NCBI GenBank assembly: GCA_911728435.2
Contig: OU452201.1
Coordinates: 8,866,001-8,930,000, forward strand
Length of the DNA: 64,000 nucleotides
Source of the DNA: Apoderus coryli
Lineage: Eukaryota; Arthropoda; Insecta; Coleoptera; Attelabidae
Reading direction: 5' to 3'
In this document: piece by piece, positions 45,800-55,449 of the stretch
Layout of the letters: each line of letters begins with the position of its first letter
How positions within the stretch are numbered: position 1 is the first letter of the stretch
The notes under the pieces: model-generated
Told to the model about the DNA's origin: nothing
The model's database searches: none
What the model saw: only the letters and a program-made list of their open reading frames with translations
Position numbers and translations under genes: made by a program

Positions 45800-48700
45800 A
45801 GAAACTAGGAATTTTTCACAAAAATGTTCTAGAAAATTGGTGAAAAATCGAATGGAGAATTATCTACCTTGACCATTAACCCTTAGAGTGTCCTTTAAGT
45901 TTATTTCAGGCTCAAATTTGTTTGTGTATTGAATTCTACAGGCATGAAACTGTTTAATGTATTTGCTGCCAAAAATGTATTTTTCATAATAATATTGACT
46001 TTGATTTTAGAAGGTTGGCTTTAGCCCAATATGAATGTTTTAAATGGTGATCTGTTGTGATAATTACAAATATCTAATGTCTTTGGAACTTTGGCTCCGA
46101 AGTTAATTTACTTTTCACTTATATTTTGTGTCAAGAAATTGATAAGACGCAAAATTAAAGACAAGGTCTAAATACGAAATAAATAATAAAAGATAGAATA
46201 CGGGGATCCCCCTAGAAATGTTTGCGTTATTATATTTTTCGTCTAAAACCTGTCTGTTTTTCCAGCTACAGGTTAATTATTTCCAAAGTAAATAACGTGA
46301 CTGTTAAATGACATTCAGACCATAAGAAACCTCTTAGGAATTCACATTATTGGTTGCAAATTGTTCGCCGATTTTTATTTCTCTACATCTATTTCGCCAA
46401 AATTTTCCCCTAATCTTTTGAATACCAATTCTTTCCAACTGACCTTGAAATCGAATATTTTGTTCATCGTTTACCTTAGAGCTAGATACAACAATAGACT
46501 AAACTTTTTCGGAAAATTTGTTTATATACATACATATAAAAGAAAAAGGAATCATATTTAACACTAACAGCTATTGAGGCCATAATAGGTATCTAACTAC
46601 GAAATTATTGTGTTCAAACTATCTAGAAAAAGTTTCTATTTTCTTTTAGAGATAATGTATAACAATTGCACTAATATTGAGTTAACCCAACTAAATTACA
46701 ATGTTGCTCGACCAGTTATGTAATTTCAAAAACTCAAACATTTTAACAACTTCCTATAAAAAGTTTTATTAAAACTATAAAGAGTTTAACACACTGTTAC
46801 AGTCTCCTCGTTAGCAGTTTACTATCAACCTAGTTAAGCAATTTCTAATTTACTGCGGAACAGTTAGTAGAAAGTTTAATAATAGAGGTGTAGTGTGTAC
46901 ACTGACAATAAAAATCCATTTGGGCTTATGTATGCAAAAATTATTAAAAGTGAACTGATAAATGGAGGATTTTAAATATTTAAAAATTCTAAAGAAAAAT
47001 TGCGCGTCGTGCGATTAACATCGGTGCGTGCGGAAAAGTACTACTTTCCGCACTAGTTAGGTAAATAACTCTTCTTGATTTGTGTAAATTACAAGGCAAA
47101 AAAATAGCAACATTCTAGGCATATCTGTCACATAATAAACATACTCGACAGCCGTGTCCTGATTCCTCAACTCAGCAGTGATTATTAGTCAGCAGGTGAC
47201 AGAAATGCCAGGAAATCTAGGTTATGTTATCACAAAAGATATATTTTTCGATATCTTAACTCACTTATGTTTTCCTGGTAACATAAACACCTCGATTTCC
47301 TAAAATTTGCATCAACTACTGGCCCTTCGATGAGTCGTCGACTGTGTTACACAAATATGCTTAGATTTTTTTCTATTTCTTGGCTTTCTACTTATAAAGC
47401 CCAAGAAATAATATTAGAAAATTATTTTACTTCACAAAACACACAAAATACTCAGCAAATAAAACATTTTTTGCTATTTTATATTATTATATAAGTATTC
47501 GATAAACTATTGATCAGAAGATTCATCGCTATATATTTTATTGTACAATTCTAGCAGATACATTCTATAACAATAAATTCCAAATTTCCTATATTATAAA
47601 TTCGGGTTTCCTTCTTGCGCTTGGACGCCTTCCAAACGTGGCAAAAGTAGATGAGATTTTTTCGCTGACATAAACCCTAAATCCCTGTCATCCGGAAAGA
47701 CACATGCTTTCTAGTCCTGTCCGGAGAGTAAAAATAGATTTAGATGTACAAAGAACATGAAATAATATTTTGAAAATCACTTAATAACTATTGACAGTGG
47801 AAAAATAACTTAAGTTTTATATTTTCCCTTTTATGTCACTTTGTAGATTCTGATATTAGTAAAAAGTTTCTACTACAAGCTGCCAATAAATTTTTCTCGT
47901 CATAGAGAGTATATAAAATATACGCTTAAGTCTTTAAATCACGCAATTATTATATTATTAACCCACAAGTACTCACGCTAAACGGCACTGAGTAACACTG
48001 GGGATCTCAAAATTTCAAATATGTTGTTATAATCTCCGGAAAAACAGAAAAGAAAGAAGAAACAACTGAAAAACCATGTATTAATTATACAGGGTCTCCT
48101 CATTAATGCCATATATCCCTTGAACAAAGCTAATTGGACTTTTATTCCACAAATATTGGAATAACCTATAGGTTTGTAATTACTTTTCGAAAATTTAAGC
48201 AGATAATACTTGACTCATTGAGAAATCTGTTTTAAAATAATAATAAGAAACTTTTTTGATCTTGCCGGGTAGAAAAATCATTGCTTCTTATGCGAAGCTG
48301 CCTAGCTCGCTTCCACCACGAGAGAGATTGCATGGGAAAAGATCGCGAGGCGTAGGGACAATTACATGGGAAAGAAATGAGACACATAAAGAGGGAATGA
48401 ATTATGGCTGACATGGACAAGCTTTATTACTTATTCTTTTAAAACAGTTTCTTAATACTTTTTAATTTATTTTGAAACAAATCAATTGTAATAGAAGGGG
48501 TGTCACATATTAACTTACCCTCTTCCCATTTTCCTCAACTAATATTTCTTTATTTTTTGTGATTCCAAAAGTGTGATATCCTTTTGTTTATAATTAATAG
48601 ATTTATTACAAATAATCAAAAGGATCTCGAACAGAAAGTTAAAATGACATACTAAATCTGCAATAAAATATAAAATTTTAGCATATGGTTTAACTGCCTT

Positions 48701-48850
48701 AACAAACTTACCGATTCCGAAACTTTATATAATACTTACCTATAAAATTTAAAGTATTTTTGGTTGAGTAGCATAACTATTCACTAACCCGCATTCATTT
48801 TGATCGGATATTACGCAAGCGTATGAGAAGTAAATTACATAGATTCCTGA
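45800..48850. other. Intronic AT-rich stretch, nothing coding recognised
   Basis: At 47028-47053 an imperfect hairpin pairs GTGCGGAAA with TTTCCGCAC. TATACAGGGTCTCCTC at about 48088 resembles the terminal word of several insect repeats. Open frames here (46361-46561, 48232-48420) are unrecognised. Confidence 0.4.
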
Positions 48851-48853
48851 TAA

Positions 48854-48978
48854 CACAGGCCAACAAAATGAAAAAAAAAATTTGGTGCCAGAAATCTAAC
48901 ATCTGATTTTAGATGTTTTTAATGTGCTGATTCCAAAAATGCCACCAGATTTTTTCTATCAGCTCTAGTTTTTGAGAT
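48854..48978 (+). repeat. Left TIR of the CACAG element
   Basis: CACAGGCCAACA, an A run, TTTGGTGCC, then a diverged middle and the block TCTATCAGCTCTAG plus TTTTTGAGAT. It pairs with 51151-51265. The strongest conservation is at the outer 12 bp and the inner 24 bp, as if both are protein-binding sites. Confidence 0.72.
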
Positions 48979-49312
48979 ACACGTTACAGGTTAAATGATA
49001 TATTTTTTTCTGATAAAGGACAACAAATAAAGAGATAAATATGTACTTAATCGTCAAAATAGGAATTTCCCAGAATCTAATTAGCCAAATGGATACCTGG
49101 AATTGTCCCTGACCCAATGTTCCTATACTAGGAACTACTCAATACAATGCTCTTACTTACTTTTATACGTGTAATTGCCTATGACCCGATCCTTCTATAC
49201 CTGCTTGGCTGTACTTGATTTAGTATATTACTGAGTTTTCCCAAGTAAAGTTGTGCTATCATTTTGTGTAAATTTTGGTCGTTTTGTAGTATCAAGACAC
49301 TAAACTGAAACA

Positions 49313-51013
49313 ATGGCATCCACAAGCAGACGTACCTGTGTAAATCATCCCGATGTTTTTTGTTATGTGTGTGGTGAATACACTTTGAAAGAGAGCAGAA
49401 AAAGGATTTCTGACTTTGTGAAAAGAGCTTATCTTGCCTATTTTGGCGTTCATTTAGGAGATCAAGATAAATCTTGGGCCCCACATTTCATATGTAAAAC
49501 ATGTGTTGAACATTTGCGACAGTGGACAACTGGAAAGAGGAAGTGCCTAAAGTTTGGTGTACCAATGGTTTGGAGAGAACCGCGGAACCATCATGACGAC
49601 TGCTATTTTTGTCTCGTTAATATTAAAGGCATAAATAGAAACAATAGACACAAATGGACATATCCTGATCTAGATTCTGCAAGAAGGCCTGTAGTGCATT
49701 CGGAAGAAATACCCGTTCCATCATTCAGCAGTCTACCCAAACTGACAGAAGATGATACAGAAACATCAACGTCTGACGAAGTTAAAAGAATTCAATCAGA
49801 AAACGACAGCGATTTTGAAGCAGATTTAGCAACTCCGCAGTGTTTCAATCAAGAAGAACTAAACGATCTTATAAGAGACCTGAATCTCTCAAAGGAATCC
49901 GCTGAATTACTTGCATCCAGATTAAAAGAAAAAAATCTACTTTGTCGAGGTACTAATATTACATTTTATCGTAAAAGAGATAAGGATCTGCTGCCTTTTT
50001 TCACTCAGGAAAATGACTTGGTATTCTGTAACAATATAAAAGGGCTCTTAGAAAAAATGGGTTTGCCTGAATACACTCCAGATGATTGGCGCCTTTTTAT
50101 TGACAGTTCAAAACGTAGTTTAAAATGTGTTCTTTTACATAACGGTAACAAATATGGCTCAATTCCTATTGGTCATTCTACTACCATGAAGGAAGAATAT
50201 GAAACAATAGCATTAGTTTTGAGAAAAATTAAATACGAAGAACATCAGTGGTCAATTTGTGTTGATTTAAAAATGATTAACTTCCTCCTTGGACAGCAGA
50301 GTGGTTATACAAAATATCCTTGTTTTTTGTGCCTTTGGGACAGCAGAGCTAAAAATGAGCACTGGGTTAACAAAAATTGGCCTTCAAGAGATGTCATGAT
50401 TCAAGGAATACAAAACGTGATCAACGAACCTTTGGTTTCAAGAGAAAAAATCTTACTTCCGCCCTTGCATATCAAGCTAGGCCTAATGAAGCAATTTGTG
50501 AAGGCCTTAAATCGAGATGGAAATTGTTTTGGGTATTTGTCACGTAAATTTCCTGGCATTAGCACGGAAAAACTAAAAGCTGGTATATTTGATGGTCCTC
50601 AAATAAGGCAACTTGTTAAAGATCCACAATTCACCACATCAATGAACGAGACTGAATCTAACGCTTGGAGTTCATTTGTTCAAGTAGTACAAAATTTTCT
50701 TGGCAATCATAAAGCAGACAATTACGTAGAATTAGTGGAAACTATGCTTTCAAATTTTAATATTCTCGGCTGTAACATGAGTATAAAAGTTCACTACCTC
50801 CACAGCCACCTAGATCGTTTTCCAGAAAACTTAGGTGATTGTAGTGAAGAACAGGGGGAAAGATTCCACCAGGATATTAAAACTATGGAAGATCGTTATC
50901 AAGGACGATGGGATAGCCACATGATGGCGGACTACTGCTGGAGCCTTCAGCGAGACTGCCCTAGTAAACTCCATTCTAGAAAATCGTATAAAAGAAAATT
51001 TTTATGTGATTAG
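49313..51013 (+). CDS. Putative transposase of the CACAG element (566 aa)
   Basis: One uninterrupted, intronless frame of 566 residues. It resembles multicopy, unannotated arthropod proteins I recall with endings such as GERFHQDI...YQGRWD...MMADYCW. N-terminal Cys pairs C17/C20, C61/C64 and C97/C100 suggest zinc-binding, DNA-contacting modules. An acidic Ser/Glu/Asp-rich linker spans about 145-175. The core may be RNase H-like: D264 in WRLFIDSSKRSLKCVLLHNG, D318 in WSICVDLKMINFLLGQQSG, C337/C340 in YPCFLCLWD, H385 in LPPLHIKLGLMKQF, and E514 or E516 in EEQGERFHQDIKTME. D-D-CxxC-H-E is the order described for CMC-type transposases. A basic tail (HSRKSYKRKF) could be a nuclear signal. TIRs and a target duplication support a role in transposition; catalytic residues are inferred by eye. 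The minus-strand frame at 49179-49484 is a shadow. Confidence 0.8.
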   Translation: MASTSRRTCVNHPDVFCYVCGEYTLKESRKRISDFVKRAYLAYFGVHLGDQDKSWAPHFICKTCVEHLRQWTTGKRKCLKFGVPMVWREPRNHHDDCYFCLVNIKGINRNNRHKWTYPDLDSARRPVVHSEEIPVPSFSSLPKLTEDDTETSTSDEVKRIQSENDSDFEADLATPQCFNQEELNDLIRDLNLSKESAELLASRLKEKNLLCRGTNITFYRKRDKDLLPFFTQENDLVFCNNIKGLLEKMGLPEYTPDDWRLFIDSSKRSLKCVLLHNGNKYGSIPIGHSTTMKEEYETIALVLRKIKYEEHQWSICVDLKMINFLLGQQSGYTKYPCFLCLWDSRAKNEHWVNKNWPSRDVMIQGIQNVINEPLVSREKILLPPLHIKLGLMKQFVKALNRDGNCFGYLSRKFPGISTEKLKAGIFDGPQIRQLVKDPQFTTSMNETESNAWSSFVQVVQNFLGNHKADNYVELVETMLSNFNILGCNMSIKVHYLHSHLDRFPENLGDCSEEQGERFHQDIKTMEDRYQGRWDSHMMADYCWSLQRDCPSKLHSRKSYKRKFLCD

Positions 51014-51042
51014 TGACTAATGTAATTATGTAAATTAAGTTT

Positions 51043-51052
51043 TTGCAATAAA
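51043..51052 (+). terminator. Poly(A) signal of the CACAG-element ORF
   Basis: AATAAA within TTGCAATAAATACTT, about 30 bp after the stop codon and upstream of the right TIR. Confidence 0.5.
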
Positions 51053-51150
51053 TACTTAAATCCATGTGTCTTTGTTTTTTTTAACTGTCAATAGTAATAT
51101 TATATATTATAACAGTTATAACGTAAATTATATACACAATTTTTTAAAAA

Positions 51151-51265
51151 ATCTCAAAAACTAGATCTGATAGACAAAATCTGAGAACCTTTTTACATTC
51201 TGCATCCAAAAATTACTCAGGAACAGTTAAAAAATCGCAGGCACCAAAATGTGTGTTGGCCTGTG
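51151..51265 (-). repeat. Right TIR of the CACAG element
   Basis: Reads outward ATCTCAAAAACTAGATCTGA, then GGCACCAAAA, and ends TGTTGGCCTGTG. Immediately outside the target duplication is a 9-bp hairpin, TACTTTCCC/GGGAAAGTA (51272-51294), part of the target DNA. Confidence 0.72.
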
Positions 51266-51299
51266 TAATAATACTTTCCCTGTGCGGGAAAGTAAAAAT

Positions 51300-51955
51300 G
51301 GTTCATCAAAATTCTGTTTTACATTGAACCTCGGACGGATTAACCTACACTATCACCACATATAAATTACTGTTGCGTAACTTGTATGCATTGGAAATAT
51401 AAAAAACACGTTTTATCGAAATTTGGGAATTCCTTCCGAAACCCCTCTACTATTGAAGTAGACATGTAAGTAAAATAGTGTCATTTTAAATATTTCTTCT
51501 AAGTAAATCGATTTGATCACATGAAAATATTTTCCCAAATATACGTATACAAAGGGTAATTTCCCTATTATCTTCTCTTTTTCTATATACAAACTGAACT
51601 ACAAAAATCATGTTGCTCCTGTCTTATTTGATAGTATCTACTTTAGCTTTATATAGAGCATAAGATTATACAAATTTTATACAAAAAGCTTTTATAGTAT
51701 TAAAAAAATTACACTCCGAACTTTTGTGACAAAACACGCACACAAACTGTCTATGTTCTTCTTTGTTATACAGTTTCAAACTCCGTGAAGATGTCATTCT
51801 AAAAACTTAACAGATTCCCAAGTAAAAAATCTAAAAAAAAACAATAACCATTTAAGAACCGGTTCGTACCTCTATAAATTGAATTTAAAACGTATTTGAC
51901 AACAAGATGTTTTTAGCGACATCTAGTGTGGCCGGACAAAAAGTAACAACACCAT
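51300..51955. other. Intronic stretch, nothing recognised
   Basis: AT-rich sequence without a supported feature. Confidence 0.35.
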
Positions 51956-51984
51956 TAAATCCTACTGCCAACAGCAACAACGAT

Positions 51985-52170
51985 GTTCTTAAGACCAACA
52001 TGAAGAAGTGTGGCTTAGATGTAAAGAACAACTAGGAGCAGATCGCGAATGAGCGACCCAGATGGAGGCGTACCATTTATCGAGTTTTTGAAGAGCACCG
52101 TCGACGACATGAGGATGCACCGAGCGTAGAGAGAACGCATCGATGGGGCAGTGCACCTACAATAGCCGGT
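51985..52170 (+). pseudogene. Possible retroelement C-terminal scrap
   Basis: The + strand reads LKTNMKKCGLDVKNN, a stop, then EQIANERPRWRRTIYRVFEE and HRRRHEDAPS. An A.DR..WR.. pattern of this kind ends several non-LTR polyproteins, but the stretch is short and no RT motif is attached. It could equally be chance. Confidence 0.3.
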
Positions 52171-52179
52171 AAATGTTGC

Positions 52180-53600
52180 TGATTGGGTGTGTCAATTTTG
52201 TGACAGGGTTTGCGGCTCGAAGATCGGTCTGTTTAGCTATCTTAGAGTTCACAACAGAAATCCCTGAGTAGGAATAATTCATACTCGTTAGCCAGGGAAT
52301 GCTGATGATGACTTTGTTTATAACATTGCCACACTGTGAATATGGTAAGAATTCTTTAAGATTTTGTTTATTTAATTTTCTGGGCGTAGCGTCCCAATAT
52401 GAACTCATTAAGCAAATTTTAGTCAGGATAGCCCACCCGTCTGTAGCGAATTCTTTTATTTGCTAACAACAACATATTGCAGTGCTTTATTCTCTTGTTG
52501 ATTAATTCAATTTATGTTAAATCTATGTTCATTATGTTACTTGTTAATTTATTAGCGCGGAGAGCTTTGAATGCTTTCTTATGATTACAGTAAAATAAAG
52601 AATAAAAAGAGAAAAGAAAGAAAAAACATAAAATTTATTCCTGTCGTTGTCGTCGAGAAGCGGGCATTTTAAATCCGGTAATACGTTTTGATAATTCTTA
52701 AAAAGATCCCGTATAAAACGCTGAAATGTAAGTGTAAGAGAATTGATATGAACGAAAAAAAAATCAAATAAAATGCAATGAAATGAAAATACGAATTAGA
52801 AATAAGATTTACTTGAATATGATTAACAAACACAATAAAATATTTACATTATTTATGAATGATATATCTTCAAATTACTTTGTAAGACATATTAAACCCT
52901 ACTTAACAACACAGTAATAGAATACCATTATTGCATTCTTGAATGCTTAATATGAGTTCACAGTTCTCTAATTTCCTCCACTTAAGCCCTGTGTGCACAA
53001 CACTCACACACATAGTGAATCTCAAATAATGCCAAACGTGGTCGGATGTACTAAACCACTCTATATATAAGTTTAATTTTCCACACAATTCATTGTACGG
53101 CCGCCACATATCGGACACGGCAATGCCCAGCTCTTGCCTTTCCACAAATAACATTTTGTTCAGCACGAAACAATGCAAACGCAATAGAATGAAATGCATA
53201 CATGCACCCGAATTAATTGCTTCGATAATTCTGCGTTTTCGGGCACATTCAGAAGTGTGCTGGTGTAAGAGAGCAACAATTTCCCCGAAATAACAAACAC
53301 TAAACTCGATGACATGAAACTTTTGGGGTTAAGTTACCATTAACACTAACTATGGTGCGAAGCGATTAAAAATATGATGTGGGATACAAACTACAGGTCC
53401 GGCTCAAGGAACTAGCCAAATTCTAAGGCTCCTAATGCAAAGAATGTCACCCATACGCCAAAGCTTTTTGGAGGAGAATAAATGTGCTGTGTCCGTATTC
53501 TTCCAAATGATTGTATCACATTATATAGTAAAGTGAAGAAGCTGCAATTTCTTGATCATCTTCAATGTCAAACAAAGAACTCGAAGAAATGTATATTATG
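52180..53600. other. Intronic stretch, nothing recognised
   Basis: The minus-strand frame at 52903-53199 (98 codons) is unrecognised; no TIRs or tails seen. Confidence 0.35.
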
Positions 53601-53608
53601 TATACACT

Positions 53609-54668
53609 CTGTCCAAGATAAGAATGGGATAGCATTGGAATCTTGGAAACGGTAGGAGTTCAATGTCGAATAAATTAGAGAAAAGTTGTACAATTTAAAC
53701 ACCTTTTAAATGGTGTTTTCAAAATTAAACTAACTTTAGCCGGTTTCGAGAATTTTTGAAAACCAACGATTTTTTGCGATTTTACTTTTTATTTATTTCT
53801 GATATTATTTTTACAGATATAAAAAAATTAAACGCACTTCCTCATTGTTACTTTTGAGCAGAAAAAGTTTACAAATAGAAAAACCATCATCAACTTGCTT
53901 TTTTTAAATTCGGCCCTGGATTATTTATTTGTTGAGTTGATTTTAAAGCTATTTTCAATTTAAAAATAGGTGGTATATCACACGTAATGGTTTAAACAAG
54001 TTTTCGATGTTTTTCGCTGTTTTTTAAAATTATTCAAGAAAAATTGCCCTAGTTTGGCACTAAAAACCAAAATATTCATCTGAGAAAGGCGTTTGTTTAA
54101 AAACTTCAAAAAGCACAAAAATTTCAACTAAATTTAAAAAATCGCGTTCAAAATAAAATGCTGTACTGAGACAGAAATAAATTATCAAATAATAACAAAT
54201 ACTTGTGAGTAATGATGAAAGAAAGTTTTTGCTAAACTTACTTCTCTGCATTCAGTCAGTTAAGTGCCAAACCACAGCCACAGATATTAAATCTGTGGCC
54301 AAACTATGGCAATTTTAAATAACAGCTAAAAATACTGAAAACTTGCTTAAACCATTACGTGTGATATACCACTAATTTTTGAATTAAAAATGGCTTTAAA
54401 TTTAGCAATAAAAATCCAGGACTATATTTAAAAAACCAAGTTGATGATGGTTTTTCAAAAACGAAACGTCGTCATGAAAATTTGTAAAAGCTATTGCATT
54501 CTCCTCAAAAAGTAACAATGAGAAAGTGCTTTTAATTTTTTTATATCTGTAAAAATAATGTTAGAAATAAATAAAAACTAAAATCGCAAAAAATCGTTTT
54601 TTCAAAACACAGACATAGGCAAATTGGATATGTTAACAGCGACCTTGACTTTATTTTATCTTGGGCAG
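53609..54668. mobile_element. Foldback element, copy B (uninterrupted)
   Basis: About 1.06 kb. The ends show short TIRs: CTGTCCAAGATAA at about 53609 and, reversed, CTGCCCAAGATAA at about 54668. Inside, an arm of about 300 bp (about 53750-54060) is repeated in inverted orientation at about 54290-54610, around a spacer containing GAAAGGCGTTTGTTTAAAAA and GCATTCAGTCAGTTAAGTGC. A second small palindrome, GCCACAGATATTAAATCTGT, sits at about 54278-54298. No coding capacity beyond a low-complexity minus-strand frame at 54060-54251. The arms contain GATGATGG...ACGAAACGTC, which resembles the hammerhead-like words elsewhere in the window but lacks the leading C. Copies A and C are at 36783-38570 and 33700-33850. 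Confidence 0.72.
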
Positions 54669-54726
54669 TTCAATGACCAGGAGACACAGCTCGCGGATTG
54701 GTCTAGATAAACGGTAGATCCCATTA

Positions 54727-55440
54727 ATAATAATAATAATAATAATAGGCTTTATTAAGATTATATACAGAAAAATATACATCATAAATGGCGAAGTCTA
54801 GCTGGTTCTTTTCTTTTGAGTAAAAAAAAAGGCCGCTACTCAACATTAACCACTTAAACAATATAAAAACTAAACACATAACCTATATGAATTATATTAG
54901 TATAAAACAATAATGATATTATTCTTAACTACAAAAAATTTTAATTCTTATTCTTACGAAAACTATTCAAACGAAAAACACCCTAATTAGAACTAATAAA
55001 ACACCCTTATATCAAATTAAATTACGGGCAAAAGGCAAAAACAAAACTTTATTAATATAAACAAAAAATAACCATACTTATAGCTAGACAATTAAATTTA
55101 AAAACTACCTACTGAAAGAAACATCCCTAGTCAGTCAACTGTGAGAGTAAATTATCTTTCACTTTTTTTCGAAAACCGTTTACTGAAAGTGGCACCGAGA
55201 AATATGCTATAAAATCATTATGGTATTTTACAGCATTGTACGTAAAACTTCTTTTAAATAATGCAGATTTATGCTGAGGCATAGTAAGAAGATTCCTATT
55301 TCTCAAGGGCACATTATGAACCTCATCTCTGAAAACAAGTTTACTCCTTAAATAAGCTGGCACAGATGACTGAATTAACCGAAACAAAAAAGAAAGGAAT
55401 AAGTATATAAATAATTTGTACACATTCAACCAATTGAGCT
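54727..55440 (-). pseudogene. Non-LTR retroelement 3' end with (TAA)n tail
   Basis: The minus-strand frame 55429-55127 reads LFRLIQSSVPAYLRSKLVF, NVPLRNRNLLTMPQHKSALF and KRSFTYNAVKYHNDFIAYF, ending in NLLSQLTD and a stop. This is the C-terminus of a jockey/CR1/I-type polyprotein. A 3' UTR of about 380 bp follows and ends in an uninterrupted (ATT)n run at about 54727-54750. It is 5'-truncated near 55440. The clean simple tail suggests a younger insertion than the fragment at 25486. Confidence 0.75.
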
Positions 55441-55449
55441 CCCCTATCT

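Larger units (their letters stand above)
48851..51268 (+). mobile_element. CACAG-ended DNA transposon candidate (CMC-like), 2.4 kb
   Basis: TAA at 48851-48853 and 51266-51268 flanks a unit of 2412 bp that begins CACAGGCCAACA and ends in its exact reverse complement TGTTGGCCTGTG. Imperfect inverted repeats continue inward for about 120 bp: TTTGGTGCC at 48881 against 51241-51249 reversed, and a 24-bp block at 48955-48978 that matches 51151-51174 reversed at 23 positions. One intronless ORF (49313-51013) lies between, with an AATAAA signal at about 51046. Ends starting CAC and a 3-bp duplication fit the CACTA/Mirage/Chapaev (CMC) group, as does the protein's CxxC. Alternatives are a TWA-target element such as PIF/Harbinger or Zator. 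It lies within the long intron, in the same orientation as the host gene. Confidence 0.72.

Noticed and set aside
46980..47055. Regulatory hairpin at GTGCGGAAA/TTTCCGCAC
   Set aside because: Imperfect, without a nearby promoter or gene start; recorded only as a hairpin.
49179..49484. 101-codon minus-strand frame at the start of the CACAG-element ORF
   Set aside because: Overlaps a 566-codon frame with recognisable motifs and has none of its own.
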